This document shows, in pieces, positions 1-8,142 of a stretch of DNA of 64,000 bases. This DNA comes from Belnapia moabensis DSM 16746. Its GTDB lineage: Bacteria; Pseudomonadota; Alphaproteobacteria; Acetobacterales; Acetobacteraceae. The DNA lies in assembly GCF_000745835.1 (NCBI RefSeq), contig NZ_JQKB01000017.1, positions 35,459 to 99,458 of the forward strand, in the 5' to 3' direction. The notes below the pieces were generated by a model. It was not told where the DNA came from. It ran no database searches and saw only the letters and a list, made by a program, of their open reading frames with translations. The translations under genes and the position numbers were made by a program. Positions within the stretch are counted from its first letter, which is position 1. Each line of letters begins with the position of its first letter.

Positions 1-477
1 AGCCGCCCCGCCCTGGTCTTCCAGCAGCACGCCCTCGCCGGCCGGCTTTCCGCACGGGAGAACGTACTGGTCGGCGCCCTCGGCCGCCTCGGCTTCTGGC
101 GCCCGGCCCTCGGCCTCTGGCCTGCGGCGGACATCGCGGCGGCCGAGGGCTGCCTCGCCCGCGTCGGCCTCGACGGCCTCGGCTCCCGCCGCGCCGCGCA
201 TCTCTCCGGCGGCCAGCGCCAGCGCGTCGCCATCGCCCGCGCCCTGCTCCAGCGCGCCCGCATCCTCCTGGCCGACGAGCCGGTTGCCAGCCTCGACCCG
301 GAGAATGCCGATGCCATCCTCACCCTGCTGCGCCGCCTGGCGCATGAGGAAGGCCTCGCCATCCTCGTCAGCCTGCACCAGCCCGACCTCGCCCGCCGCT
401 TCGCCGACCGCCGCCTCCGCATCGAGGCCGGCCGACTCCAGCCTGCGATCGCCCTGAGTGGCACACTCAGGGCGTGA
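1..477 (+). CDS. phnC: Phosphonate ABC transporter ATP-binding protein, 3' part
   Basis: Frame 1 is open from the first base to TGA at 475-477 (158 residues), so the start lies outside the window. The part present has a Q-loop (VFQQHAL), the ABC signature LSGGQRQRVAIARA, Walker B ILLADEP followed by ASLDPE, and a switch histidine in VSLHQ. The pattern GRLS..NVLVGALGR...W and the VSLHQ motif are typical of PhnC, the inner-membrane-associated ATPase that powers phosphonate or phosphite uptake. No permease or binding protein is visible, as they would lie upstream. The last codons form half of a perfect hairpin. Assignment to PhnC rather than another importer ATPase is from family resemblance. 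Confidence 0.82.
   Translation, partial: SRPALVFQQHALAGRLSARENVLVGALGRLGFWRPALGLWPAADIAAAEGCLARVGLDGLGSRRAAHLSGGQRQRVAIARALLQRARILLADEPVASLDPENADAILTLLRRLAHEEGLAILVSLHQPDLARRFADRRLRIEAGRLQPAIALSGTLRA
451..473 (+). other. Perfect stem-loop over the phnC stop region
   Basis: GCCCTGAGTG (451-460) and CACTCAGGGC (464-473) are perfect 10-bp complements around a 3-base loop, ending two codons before the stop. No T-tract follows, so it is not a standard intrinsic terminator; it could protect the 3' end of the mRNA. Confidence 0.5.
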
Positions 478-498
478 ATCGCTGGCTCAACAATGACC

Positions 499-544
499 GA
501 TCCCGTATTGGCCTGGCGCCAGTCAGTCAGGCCGATACGGGATC
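499..544 (+). other. 17-bp stem-loop before the metallophosphoesterase-like gene
   Basis: GATCCCGTATTGGCCTG (499-515) pairs with CAGGCCGATACGGGATC (528-544) with a single G-U wobble and a 12-base loop. The 3' arm ends directly before the Shine-Dalgarno AGGAGA (545-550) of the gene starting at 555. The sequence supports an RNA structure; a role in transcript processing or translational control is inference. Confidence 0.55.
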
Positions 545-554
545 AGGAGACCTG

Positions 555-1406
555 ATGGACGCCCCCCTGCTCTGCTTCGGCGGCCCCTATTCCAACCGCC
601 AGGCCCTCGAAGCCCTGCTGGCCGAGGCCGCCCGCCTCGGCATCTCGCCCGCCCGCATGCTCTGCACCGGCGATGTCGTCGCCTATTGCGCCGAGCCGGC
701 GGCGACGCTCGACCTGATGATCGCCGCCGGCATCCCGACCGTGATGGGCAATTGCGAGGAGAGCCTGGCCGGAGGCGCAGCCGATTGCGGCTGCGGCTTC
801 GAGGCGGGCACCGCCTGCGACCTGCTCGCCCGCGGCTGGTTCGCCCATGCCGACCGCCAGGTGACGCCCGCCCACCGCGCCTGGATGGCCGCGCTGCCCC
901 GCCGCATCGACGTCACCTTGGCGGGCCGCCGCCTCGCCGCCATCCATGGCGGAGCGACGAGCATCAACCGCTTCCTCTTCGCCTCCGCCCCCGATGCCGT
1001 CTTCGCCGCGGAGATCGCCGGAACCGGCGCCGAGGGCGTCATCGCCGGCCATTGCGGCCTGCCCTTCACCCGGCTGGTCGAAGGCCGCCTCTGGCACAAT
1101 GCCGGCGCCATCGGCATGCCGGCGCATGACGCCACCCCGCGCGCCTGGTTCTCCCTGCTGACCCCCTCGCCCGAGGGCATCCGACTCGAGCACCGCGCCC
1201 TTGCCTATGACCACGCCGCCGCCGCCCGCGCCATGCGCGATGCCGGCTTGGCCGAAGGCTATGCCGCGGCGCTGGAGACCGGCCTCTGGCCCTCCGAGGA
1301 CGTGCTGCCCCCCGCCGAACGCGCCCGCCGCGGTCAGCCCCTTGCCCCGCCGCCACTCTTCTGGCCTTCACAGGATGGACACAGCTTACCGAGGACGATG
1401 ACGTGA
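555..1406 (+). CDS. Metallophosphoesterase-like protein lacking metal motif I
   Basis: A 283-residue protein related to calcineurin-like phosphoesterases. Later motifs are present: GDVVAY near residue 40, GNCEE near 66, IHGG and GHCG, which match the GD, GNxE, H and GH blocks. The first block, normally D-x-H, reads GGPYSN, so both of its metal ligands are absent. ATG 555 is chosen over an upstream in-frame GTG (474) because AGGAGA sits 4 bases before it. It follows phnC and overlaps the next start by one base, so a link to phosphonate use is likely from context. It may be a one-metal enzyme, an enzyme with other ligands, or a non-catalytic relative. Confidence 0.75.
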   Translation: MDAPLLCFGGPYSNRQALEALLAEAARLGISPARMLCTGDVVAYCAEPAATLDLMIAAGIPTVMGNCEESLAGGAADCGCGFEAGTACDLLARGWFAHADRQVTPAHRAWMAALPRRIDVTLAGRRLAAIHGGATSINRFLFASAPDAVFAAEIAGTGAEGVIAGHCGLPFTRLVEGRLWHNAGAIGMPAHDATPRAWFSLLTPSPEGIRLEHRALAYDHAAAARAMRDAGLAEGYAAALETGLWPSEDVLPPAERARRGQPLAPPPLFWPSQDGHSLPRTMT

Positions 1407-1687
1407 TGCCCGAGGAACAGACCATCCCGGAGGACAATATCCGCCACCGGGCCCATGCGCTCTGGGAAGAAGCCGGCCGCCCCGAGGGCCGCGACGAGGA
1501 ATTCTGGCACCGCGCCCGCGAGGAACTCACCCTCGCCAGCCGCGCCCCGCAGGAATTCGCCGGCGAGACCGGGGCCGCGCCCCTGCCGGAGCCGGCGGCC
1601 CTGGAGCAGAACCAGGAGCCGGCCAAGGCGAAGCCCAAGGCTGCCCGGGCACCCGCCAAGGGCAAGCCGCGCTCGAAGAAAGGCTGA
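1406..1687 (+). CDS. DUF2934 domain protein
   Basis: A 93-residue protein. Residues 10-45 (IRHRAHALWEEAGRPEGRD.. followed by EFWHRA) match the short DUF2934 motif found in many alphaproteobacterial proteins of unknown function. The C-terminal 35 residues are rich in Ala, Lys and Pro, ending in a basic tail (KGKPRSKKG), which could bind nucleic acid. The ATG shares its A with the TGA of the preceding gene (1404-1406), so the two are probably translated together. GTG 1403 is an alternative start one codon earlier. Confidence 0.7.
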   Translation: MPEEQTIPEDNIRHRAHALWEEAGRPEGRDEEFWHRAREELTLASRAPQEFAGETGAAPLPEPAALEQNQEPAKAKPKAARAPAKGKPRSKKG

Positions 1688-1750
1688 GGGTCTCAGAACA
1701 TCTATCGAAACCTATCCCCGCCCGATCCTTCCGCGGCATTGCCGCGAAAG

Positions 1751-1798
1751 GCTGCGCGAGGCCTCGGGCCCTGAGCGAGAAGGCCGCGCAGCGATTTT
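1751..1798 (+). terminator. Terminator between convergent genes
   Basis: GCTGCGC-ga-GGCC (1751-1763) pairs with GGCCGCGCAGC (1782-1792) apart from a two-base bulge, and TTTT follows at 1795-1798. It lies between the plus-strand DUF2934 gene and the end of the minus-strand operon. The hairpin is also stable on the minus strand, so it may stop transcription from both sides. Confidence 0.5.
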
Positions 1799-1806
1799 GT
1801 GGGACT

Positions 1807-2145
1807 TTAAAGCCCCGCCTTCCTGACCGCCCGGCGCAGCAGCCAGCCATGGACGCCCGGCACCTTGCCGATGGCGTCCTTGAGCGCCCGCAGCTCGCCC
1901 TCGGCCCGCGCCTTGGCGACCGCCGCCTCGACGGCCTGCCCGCGCGCCACCTGCTGCCCCTCTTCAAGCGCCGCGATCCGCCGCGCCGCATAGGCCTCGA
2001 CGCCACCCTTCTCGAACGCGCTGAGGCTCGCCTCCGCCCTGGCGAGCTTCGCCTTGGTCTCCGCCAGCTCCGCCTCGAGCTGCGCCACCCGGCGCCCCTG
2101 GCCCTTGGCGCCCTTCGGCTTCACGGGACGCGGCGGCCGGCTCAT
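1807..2145 (-). CDS. Small coiled-coil protein of unknown function
   Basis: A 112-residue, highly charged protein. The N-terminal 20 residues are basic ([15 protein letters not shown]), then residues 20-90 show heptad-like Leu/Ala spacing with many Glu, Lys and Arg, as expected for a long coiled coil. The C-terminus is basic. No signal peptide or membrane segment is seen. It overlaps the mnmA stop by four bases (ATGA) and is the last gene of the sulfur operon. I do not recognise a family; similar low-complexity Ala/Glu/Lys proteins are common and hard to assign. Confidence 0.55.
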   Translation of the reverse strand: MSRPPRPVKPKGAKGQGRRVAQLEAELAETKAKLARAEASLSAFEKGGVEAYAARRIAALEEGQQVARGQAVEAAVAKARAEGELRALKDAIGKVPGVHGWLLRRAVRKAGL

Positions 2146-3221
2146 GCCGCCTCCCGCCGGATGAAGCCGCCGCCCAGCACCCGCTCGCCGTCATAGAGCA
2201 CGCAGGCCTGGCCCGGCGCCGCGATGGCCGGCACCTCCGGGGTGACGCGCAGCACGCCCGCCGCTGCATCCCAGCGCGCCATGGCAGGCTGCGGCACCTC
2301 CCGCGCGCGAAGCTTCACCTGGCAGGCGATCGCACCCTCCGGCGGCGCACTCAACCAGTTCACCTCGGCGACGGCGACCTCGGTCTGCGGCAGTGCCGCC
2401 CTCGGCCCAACGACGACACGCCGCCGCCCTGCCTCCACCGCCGCGACATAGAGCGGCTGGTCCCCATCCCTTGAGGCCTGCCCGAGCCCACGCCCCTGCC
2501 CGACCGTATAGCGCGCGATCCCCGCATGCCGCCCGAGCACCCGCCCGTCGAGATGAACGATCTCGCCCTCCTCCGCCGCATCCGGCCGGAATTTGGCGAC
2601 AATGTCGGAATACCGTCCCTCCGGCACGAAGCAGATATCCTGGCTGTCCGGCTTCTCGGCGACCGCGAGGCCGAGCCGCGCCGCCTCCGCCCTAACGGCC
2701 GCCTTGTCCGGCATCCCGCCGAGCGGGAAGCGGCAGAATTGCAGCTGGGCCCGCGTGGTGGCGAAAAGGAAGTAGCTCTGGTCCCGCGCCGGATCGGCGG
2801 CGCGGTGCAGCTCCGCCCCTGCCGCCCCCTCGACCCGCCGCGCGTAATGCCCGGTCGCCAGCGCCTCCGCCCCCAGGTCCCGCGCCAGCCCGACCAGATC
2901 CTCGAACTTCACCGTCTGGTTGCAGCGCACGCAGGGGATGGGCGTCTCGCCCCGTGCATAGCTGTCGGCGAAATCGCGCACAACGGCATCACGGAACCGG
3001 CTCTCCCGGTCCAGCACGTAATGTGGGATGTCGAGCGCATCCGCCACGCGCCGCGCATCATGGATGTCCTGCCCCGCGCAGCAGGCGCCCTTTCGGCTCG
3101 TCGCCGCCCCATGGTCGTAGAGCTGGAGCGTGGCGCCGATGACCTCGTGCCCCTCCGCCTTCAGCAGCCCCGCGACGACGCTGCTGTCGACCCCGCCCGA
3201 CATGGCGACAAGGATGCGCAT
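2142..3221 (-). CDS. mnmA: tRNA-specific 2-thiouridylase MnmA
   Basis: A 359-residue cytosolic enzyme that thiolates U34 in the anticodon of tRNA-Lys, -Glu and -Gln, using ATP and a persulfide relayed from a cysteine desulfurase. The PP-loop SGGVDSS is at residues 8-14. The catalytic pair is visible: Cys100 in PCVRCN and Cys197 in SQDICF. ATGHYAR and the C-terminal beta-barrel with GGGFI are also typical. The ATG overlaps the tenA stop by one base. Its place in an operon with two cysteine desulfurases is sensible, since they are the sulfur source. Confidence 0.96.
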   Translation of the reverse strand: MRILVAMSGGVDSSVVAGLLKAEGHEVIGATLQLYDHGAATSRKGACCAGQDIHDARRVADALDIPHYVLDRESRFRDAVVRDFADSYARGETPIPCVRCNQTVKFEDLVGLARDLGAEALATGHYARRVEGAAGAELHRAADPARDQSYFLFATTRAQLQFCRFPLGGMPDKAAVRAEAARLGLAVAEKPDSQDICFVPEGRYSDIVAKFRPDAAEEGEIVHLDGRVLGRHAGIARYTVGQGRGLGQASRDGDQPLYVAAVEAGRRRVVVGPRAALPQTEVAVAEVNWLSAPPEGAIACQVKLRAREVPQPAMARWDAAAGVLRVTPEVPAIAAPGQACVLYDGERVLGGGFIRREAA

Positions 3222-3916
3222 CAGGCCGCGTCCAGCCCCTGCTGCCAGAACCGCGCCTCCAGCCGCGCCGCCTCGGCGAAGGTCGCCGAGAGGATGGGGA
3301 AACGCGCCCCGCCGCCATGGCTCTCGCCGAGCGCGTCGATGCGCAGCGCCGCCGCCCGCGCCATCGCCTGGTAGTCCGGCGCGGCATAGGCATCGATCCA
3401 GCTCTGGTAGGGGTTCCCCTCCCGCCGCCGCTGCGGGTCGGCGAGGATGCGCAGCGCCACCTCCCCATACCCCACCGTGCAGGGTGCCAGCGCCACCTCG
3501 AGGTCGAGAATATCCCCCGCCAGTCCGCGATCGATGACGTAGCGCGTGTAGCTCACCGTCTCGGCGCTTTCGGGCGTACCGAGGACCTCGGCCTCCGACA
3601 GCCCCCACTCGGCGCAGTAGCCGAGATGCAGCTGCGTCTCCGCGAGGATGGCAGCGATGCCGGCGGTCTTGTCCCGCATCGCCTGGATGCTCTCGGCCTT
3701 GAAGACCGCCAGCGCCTTGGCCCGCGCGAAATGGATGAGGAAGAGGTAGTCCTGGATCAGGTAGCGCCTGAACGCCGCCAGCGGCAGCGTCCCATCCGAG
3801 ATCCCCTGGACGAAGGGATGCCAGGTATAGGCTGTCCAATCGCCCGCGCAGGCCTCCCGCAGCCGCTGGAACAGCCCGCCTTCCGCGCCGAAATCAGCCC
3901 AGGGAGTATCAGCCAC
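3221..3916 (-). CDS. tenA: TenA family aminopyrimidine aminohydrolase / thiaminase II
   Basis: A 231-residue all-helical protein. TenA enzymes hydrolyse the aminopyrimidine released from damaged thiamine so that the HMP unit can be reused. Cys146 ([11 protein letters not shown]) matches the catalytic Cys of the TenA_C group, Glu220 in the final helix (EARFWQ) matches the catalytic Glu, and YQSWIDAYA near 170-178 is the usual motif. It overlaps fdx by eight bases upstream and mnmA by one base downstream. No other thiamine genes are nearby, so its place in a sulfur operon probably reflects the sulfur needs of thiamine biosynthesis. Confidence 0.9.
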   Translation of the reverse strand: MADTPWADFGAEGGLFQRLREACAGDWTAYTWHPFVQGISDGTLPLAAFRRYLIQDYLFLIHFARAKALAVFKAESIQAMRDKTAGIAAILAETQLHLGYCAEWGLSEAEVLGTPESAETVSYTRYVIDRGLAGDILDLEVALAPCTVGYGEVALRILADPQRRREGNPYQSWIDAYAAPDYQAMARAAALRIDALGESHGGGARFPILSATFAEAARLEARFWQQGLDAA

Positions 3917-4238
3917 CGGCGTTCCGCGTGCCGGAGGGCAGCTTCACCACCAGCCCGTCCAGCGCCTCGGTCATGATGATCTGGCAGCCGAGCCGGCTCG
4001 TCTCCTGCAGGTCGAAGGCGAGGTCGAGCATGTCCTCCTCGTCCTCAGTCGGCTCGGCGAGCCTCTTGAACCAACCCCCATCGACGATGACATGGCAGGT
4101 CGAGCAGGCGAGCGAACCCTCGCAGGCGCCCTCGATATCGACGCCGTGCTTGTGCGCGATCTCCAGCACCGAGAGGCCGAGCGGTGCATCGACCTCCCGC
4201 CTGGTGCCGTCCCGCTCGACGAAGGTCATCTTCGGCAT
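3909..4238 (-). CDS. fdx: ISC-type [2Fe-2S] ferredoxin
   Basis: A 109-residue adrenodoxin-like ferredoxin. The cluster ligands are Cys39, Cys45, Cys48 ([10 protein letters not shown]) and Cys85, with the typical [11 protein letters not shown] acidic helix used for partner docking. It donates electrons for iron-sulfur cluster assembly. The start at 4238 is chosen because the family begins with MPKMTFVxxDG; extending to an upstream ATG would add 51 unrelated residues. It begins one base after the iscS stop and overlaps tenA by eight bases. Confidence 0.93.
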   Translation of the reverse strand: MPKMTFVERDGTRREVDAPLGLSVLEIAHKHGVDIEGACEGSLACSTCHVIVDGGWFKRLAEPTEDEEDMLDLAFDLQETSRLGCQIIMTEALDGLVVKLPSGTRNAGG

Positions 4239-4239
4239 T

Positions 4240-5415
4240 CTACCTGCTCGCTCCCAAAACGGCCGTCCGCCAGCCCGCGGCAAGGGATGCCGCGGCCCGG
4301 TCCACATCCGCGGGCGAGGTAAAGCGGCCGATCCCGATCCGCAAGGTGGCGCGTGCCTCATCCTCGGGAATCCCGAGCGCCCGCAGCACATAGGAAGGCT
4401 CGACCGCCGCCGAGGAACAGGCCGAGCCGGTCGAGACGCATACTTCCGGCGCCGCCGCCATCAGCGCCTGCGCATCGACCCCGCCGGGGAAGGTGATGTT
4501 GAGGTTGCCCGCCACCCGCCGCTCCGGATGCCCGTTCACCCGCACCTCCGGCACCTCCGCCCGCAACGCAGCGAGGAAGCGGTCCCGCTGGCCGGCGATC
4601 CGCCCGGCATCCAGCATCGCCTCGATCCCTGCCACCCGCGCCGCCTCGCCGAGCCCGACCACCAGCGGCGCCGGCAGGGTCCCCGAGCGCAGCCCCCGCT
4701 CCTGCCCACCACCCGAGAAGAGCGGTGCGAGGCGCACACGCGGCCGCCGCCGCACATAAAGCGCCCCGATACCCTTCGGCCCATAAATCTTGTGCCCGGA
4801 GATCGAGAGCAGATCGGCCTGGATATCCGCCACGTCGAGCGGGATGCGCCCCACGCCCTGCGCCGCATCGGTATGGAACAAGGCGCCGGCCGCCTTCACG
4901 ACGGCCCCGATCGCCTCGAGGTCCTGCACCACCCCGATCTCATTGTTCACCGCCATGACGGAGACGAGCAGCGTCCGCCCATCCACCGCCTCGCGCAGCA
5001 GGTCGAGATCGACCAGCCCGTCCGCCCCGACCGGCAGCACCACCGGCTCGAAGCCTTCCTCGGCCAGGTCCCGCACGCTCTCCAGCACGCATTTATGCTC
5101 GGTCGCCAGCGTCACGACCCGCCGCCGCTCGTCGCCCTGGCTGCGAGCGAAGCGTGCCGCCCCCTTGATGGCGATGTTGTTTGCCTCCGTTGCCCCGGAG
5201 GTCAGCACGATCTCCCGCGCCTCCGCCCCGATCAGCCCGGCGACCTCCGCCCGCGCCGCCTCGACGGCCTCCTCCGCCGCCCGCCCCATGGCGTGCTCGA
5301 CGCTATGGGGGTTGGCGAAATTCTCCTCCCACCAGGGCCGCATGGCGGCCAGCACCCGCGGGTCGAGCGGCGTGGTGGCATGGTTGTCGAGATAGACGGG
5401 GCGGTTCGGCAGCAT
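4240..5415 (-). CDS. iscS: Cysteine desulfurase, group I IscS
   Basis: A 391-residue PLP enzyme that takes sulfur from L-cysteine as an enzyme-bound persulfide for iron-sulfur clusters and tRNA thiolation. His107 (TEHK), the PLP Lys209 ([10 protein letters not shown]) and catalytic Cys333 in the loop STGSACSSA are all visible; the longer Cys-loop marks group I. ATG 5415 fits the family N-terminus (YLDNHATTP) and lies 17 bases beyond the stop of the first desulfurase. The operon pairs it with a second paralogue, ferredoxin and MnmA, but no iscU, hscB, hscA or iscA gene is present here. Confidence 0.94.
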   Translation of the reverse strand: MLPNRPVYLDNHATTPLDPRVLAAMRPWWEENFANPHSVEHAMGRAAEEAVEAARAEVAGLIGAEAREIVLTSGATEANNIAIKGAARFARSQGDERRRVVTLATEHKCVLESVRDLAEEGFEPVVLPVGADGLVDLDLLREAVDGRTLLVSVMAVNNEIGVVQDLEAIGAVVKAAGALFHTDAAQGVGRIPLDVADIQADLLSISGHKIYGPKGIGALYVRRRPRVRLAPLFSGGGQERGLRSGTLPAPLVVGLGEAARVAGIEAMLDAGRIAGQRDRFLAALRAEVPEVRVNGHPERRVAGNLNITFPGGVDAQALMAAAPEVCVSTGSACSSAAVEPSYVLRALGIPEDEARATLRIGIGRFTSPADVDRAAASLAAGWRTAVLGASR

Positions 5416-5432
5416 CCCCTGATGGTGGCCCC

Positions 5433-6509
5433 TCAGGCCGCGCTTTTGGAGAGGCGCGCACGCATGGCAGCCCATGCCACGAGGAAGCGCTCCGCCGCAT
5501 CCTCCGGTGCATTCCAGGGCAGCGAGATACGGATGCCGCAGCCCGCCATTGCGCCGAGCCCCATCGCCGCCAGCACCGGGCTCCTTGCCACCTTCCCCGA
5601 GGAACAGGCCGCCCCCGCCGAAACCCGGACACCCGCCAGGTCGAGCGCGATCACCTGCGTCTCCGCCGCGACGCCGGGCAGGATGATGCAGCTGGTATTC
5701 GGCAGCCTCGGCGCCCCCGCCCCGGCGATCACCGCCTCGCCCGCCACCCCCGCCTCGATCCTGTCCCTGAGCGCCGCCAGCCGCCCGGCCTCGCCGGGGT
5801 CCGCCACCGCCGCCGCCATCCCGGCGATGGCCGGCAGCGGCTCCGTCCCGCCGCGTCGGCCGCGCTCCTGCCCGCCGCCCGCGATCAACGCCGGCAGCTC
5901 GAGCCCCGCCCGCAGCAGCAGCGCCCCCGCCCCCGGCGGCCCGCCGAGCTTGTGGCCAGAGATCGCCCAGCTATCCACCCCCTCGGGCAGTGGGATGCGC
6001 CCCGCCGCCTGCACCGCATCCATGTGCAGCAGCGCCCCATGCACCCGGCAAAGCGCCGCCGCCTCGGCGATGGGATGGATCACCCCCGTCTCGTTGTTCG
6101 CCGCCATCAGGCAGACCAGCGCCGGCGGCCCTTCGGCCAGCATCCGCTCCAAAGCACCGAGATCGACGCGCCCGTCGCCGAGCACCGGCACCACCTCCGC
6201 CCCCGGCCCGGCCGCCGCCAGCACCGCCGGATGCTCCGTCGCCCCCACCAGCACCCGGCGCCCGCGCCCGAGGCCGTGGATGGCCAGCGCATTCGCCTCC
6301 GTCCCACCGCCGGTGAAGACCACATCCCCCGACCGCGCCCCGAACCGCGCCGCGACCGCCTCCCGCGCCTCCTCCAGCCGTCGCCGCGCCGCCCGCCCCA
6401 TCCCATGCACGGCGGAGGGATTCCCCCCCGCATCCAGCGCCGCGATCACCGCTGCCCGCGCCGCCGGCCGCAAGGGCTCGGTCGCATTCGCATCCAGATA
6501 GAGCGTCAT
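5433..6509 (-). CDS. Second cysteine desulfurase, NifS-like
   Basis: A 358-residue PLP-dependent desulfurase that differs from its downstream neighbour. It keeps YLDANATEP, TEHPAV (His93), the PLP Lys187 (SGHKLGGPPG) and Cys302 in SAGAACSSGK, and has the group I length of Cys-loop. It is shorter and more Ala-rich than IscS. The ATG overlaps the iscR stop by four bases (ATGA). Such paralogues often lie next to iscR in alphaproteobacteria; whether it feeds clusters, tRNA or another acceptor cannot be told from the sequence. Confidence 0.9.
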   Translation of the reverse strand: MTLYLDANATEPLRPAARAAVIAALDAGGNPSAVHGMGRAARRRLEEAREAVAARFGARSGDVVFTGGGTEANALAIHGLGRGRRVLVGATEHPAVLAAAGPGAEVVPVLGDGRVDLGALERMLAEGPPALVCLMAANNETGVIHPIAEAAALCRVHGALLHMDAVQAAGRIPLPEGVDSWAISGHKLGGPPGAGALLLRAGLELPALIAGGGQERGRRGGTEPLPAIAGMAAAVADPGEAGRLAALRDRIEAGVAGEAVIAGAGAPRLPNTSCIILPGVAAETQVIALDLAGVRVSAGAACSSGKVARSPVLAAMGLGAMAGCGIRISLPWNAPEDAAERFLVAWAAMRARLSKSAA

Positions 6510-6991
6510 TCCGCCGCCGCCTGCAGCCTCGGCGCATTCGCCCGCCCGGCGATCCGCCCGGCGATGATGTCCGCCAGAGTCACATGGGCGAGGAAGAGCC
6601 GGATCTGCTCGCCGAGCTCCTGCCACAGGTCATGCGTCAGGCATTTCTGCCCAGCCAGGCAGCCGGGCGAACCTTCGTCACAGCGCGTCGCCCGCAGCGG
6701 CTCATCCACCGCATCGACGATGGCCGCGACGGCGATCTCCTCCGGCGGCCGGGCCAGCCGGTATCCACCCCCCGGTCCACGCGCCGACGCAACAAGGCCA
6801 GCCCGGCGCAGATGACCGAACAATTGTTCGAGATAAGCCACCGAGAGGAGTTGCGCGGCGGCAATGTCTGCCAACGAGACCGGCCGCGGCGCTGGATTCG
6901 CAAGCCTTCCAGTGGCTTCGCACCCTCCTTGTCGGGCCGCGAGCTCGACCATGGCCATCACCGCATAGCGACCACGGGTAGAAAGTCGCAT
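6506..6991 (-). CDS. iscR: Rrf2 family iron-sulfur cluster regulator IscR
   Basis: A 161-residue DNA-binding regulator. The winged helix-turn-helix is at residues 1-80, with MRLSTRGRYAVMAM and the recognition region LEQLFGHLRRAGLV. Cluster ligands Cys104, Cys111, Cys117 and His120 (RCDEGSPGC..KCLTHDLW) fit the [2Fe-2S] form that senses cluster status. Residues 24-36 form a small insertion compared with E. coli IscR. It is first in the minus-strand operon and probably represses it. A purine-rich stretch precedes the ATG. Confidence 0.94.
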   Translation of the reverse strand: MRLSTRGRYAVMAMVELAARQGGCEATGRLANPAPRPVSLADIAAAQLLSVAYLEQLFGHLRRAGLVASARGPGGGYRLARPPEEIAVAAIVDAVDEPLRATRCDEGSPGCLAGQKCLTHDLWQELGEQIRLFLAHVTLADIIAGRIAGRANAPRLQAAAE

Positions 6992-7399
6992 GCCTCAATC
7001 CCCTGTTTGCAGGCGCCCAGTCAGGAGATGGTTCCACCTCGTTCCATGAACACGGGGACCATGCCTTGAATTCGTTATGAAAGTCGGGGTCAGGTGCCTA
7101 TATTCCCGTCACCCCTGGTCCGGGAGACTGCCAGGGGGTTGCCGATCCATGAACTGGAGACATAGCTGCTGCGATGAAACACGTCCCCTCCGGGAGCATC
7201 GCATCGATCAGGCTATTTTGTCCGACCAGCCAGGTCAACCAAGGGGCCAGGCGGGACATGGACGGTAACTGGCCTGGTCAGGCCAGCAAGGACTTCCCCA
7301 CCAAGCGTCCATGCGCGCTTGGCCTGTCGGCGGGTCGGGAAAATCCCCCGTCGGCAGCCCAGACGCGCAGGGCACAACCGGAATTGGACCCACGGGACG
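6992..7399. promoter_or_regulatory. Divergent intergenic region with structured plus-strand leader
   Basis: This 408-base gap separates iscR (minus) from the alpha/beta hydrolase (plus). It must hold the isc operon promoter. An AT-rich patch with TATATT at 7099-7104 is a possible plus-strand -10, but no good -35 lies at the right distance. Downstream, three perfect inverted repeats would fold in the plus-strand RNA: CCCCTGG/CCAGGGG (7112-7137), CTGGCCTG/CAGGCCAG (7269-7286) and CCAAGCG/CGCTTGG (7301-7322). No protein-coding gene is supported. Confidence 0.4.
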
Positions 7400-8068
7400 A
7401 TGCCTGAGGTCATGTTCGCCGGCCCAGACGGCCGGCTCGAAGGCCGCTACCACCACTCGAAGCAGCCCAACGCGCCCGTCGCGCTGCTCCTGCACCCGCA
7501 CCCGCTGCATGGCGGGACGATGAACAACCGGGTGATCTACGCGCTCTACCAGCGCTTCCAGGCCATGGGCTTCTCGACTCTGCGCTTCAACTTCCGCGGG
7601 GTCGGCCGCAGCCAGGGCAGGTATGACGGCGGCATCGGCGAGATCTCCGACGCCGCTTCCGCGCTCGACTTCCTCCAGGCGGTGAACCCGAACTCGCACA
7701 GCCTCTGGGTCGCCGGCTACTCCTTCGGCGCCTATGTCGGCATGCAGCTGCTGATGCGCCGGCCGGAGATGGGCGGCTTCGTCTCCATAAGCGCGCCCGC
7801 CAGCCACTACGACTTCGGCTTCCTCGCCCCCTGCCCGTGCAACGGCCTCATCCTGCACGGCGCGGCGGACGAGCTGGTGCCGGAGTCCTCGGTGAAGAAG
7901 CTGGTCGACAAGCTGAACACCCAGCGCGGCATCACCATCGACTACCGCGTGATGCCCGGCGCCGGCCATGTCTTCACCCCCGAGGAGACCGAGCGGGTGG
8001 TCGACATGTCGGAAGACCATGTGAACAGCCGGATGAACCGCAGCCGGATGGCGCTCGCCGCCGACTGA
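7400..8068 (+). CDS. Alpha/beta hydrolase divergent from the isc operon
   Basis: A 222-residue cytosolic serine hydrolase of the COG2945 type. LLHPHPLHGG near residue 31 forms the oxyanion region, Ser108 in GYSFGA is the nucleophile, LHGAADELVP supplies the acid and GAGHVF the histidine. ATG 7400 is chosen because homologues begin close to MPEVMFxGPDGRLEG. Genes of this family are often found next to iscR or iscS in alphaproteobacteria, but their substrate is unknown. Confidence 0.85.
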   Translation: MPEVMFAGPDGRLEGRYHHSKQPNAPVALLLHPHPLHGGTMNNRVIYALYQRFQAMGFSTLRFNFRGVGRSQGRYDGGIGEISDAASALDFLQAVNPNSHSLWVAGYSFGAYVGMQLLMRRPEMGGFVSISAPASHYDFGFLAPCPCNGLILHGAADELVPESSVKKLVDKLNTQRGITIDYRVMPGAGHVFTPEETERVVDMSEDHVNSRMNRSRMALAAD

Positions 8069-8142
8069 CCGGCGTATCGACGGTTGCAGGACCGAGGGCC
8101 GGCGGGGACACTCGCCGGCCTTCGCCAATTCGGGGAACACCG

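Noticed and set aside
474..554. GTG 474 as start of the metallophosphoesterase-like gene
   Set aside because: It overlaps the phnC stop and covers the 17-bp hairpin; ATG 555 has a clear Shine-Dalgarno and fits the family start.
6992..7110. IscR binding site upstream of iscR
   Set aside because: A site is expected, but no stretch clearly matches the type 1 or type 2 consensus by eye.
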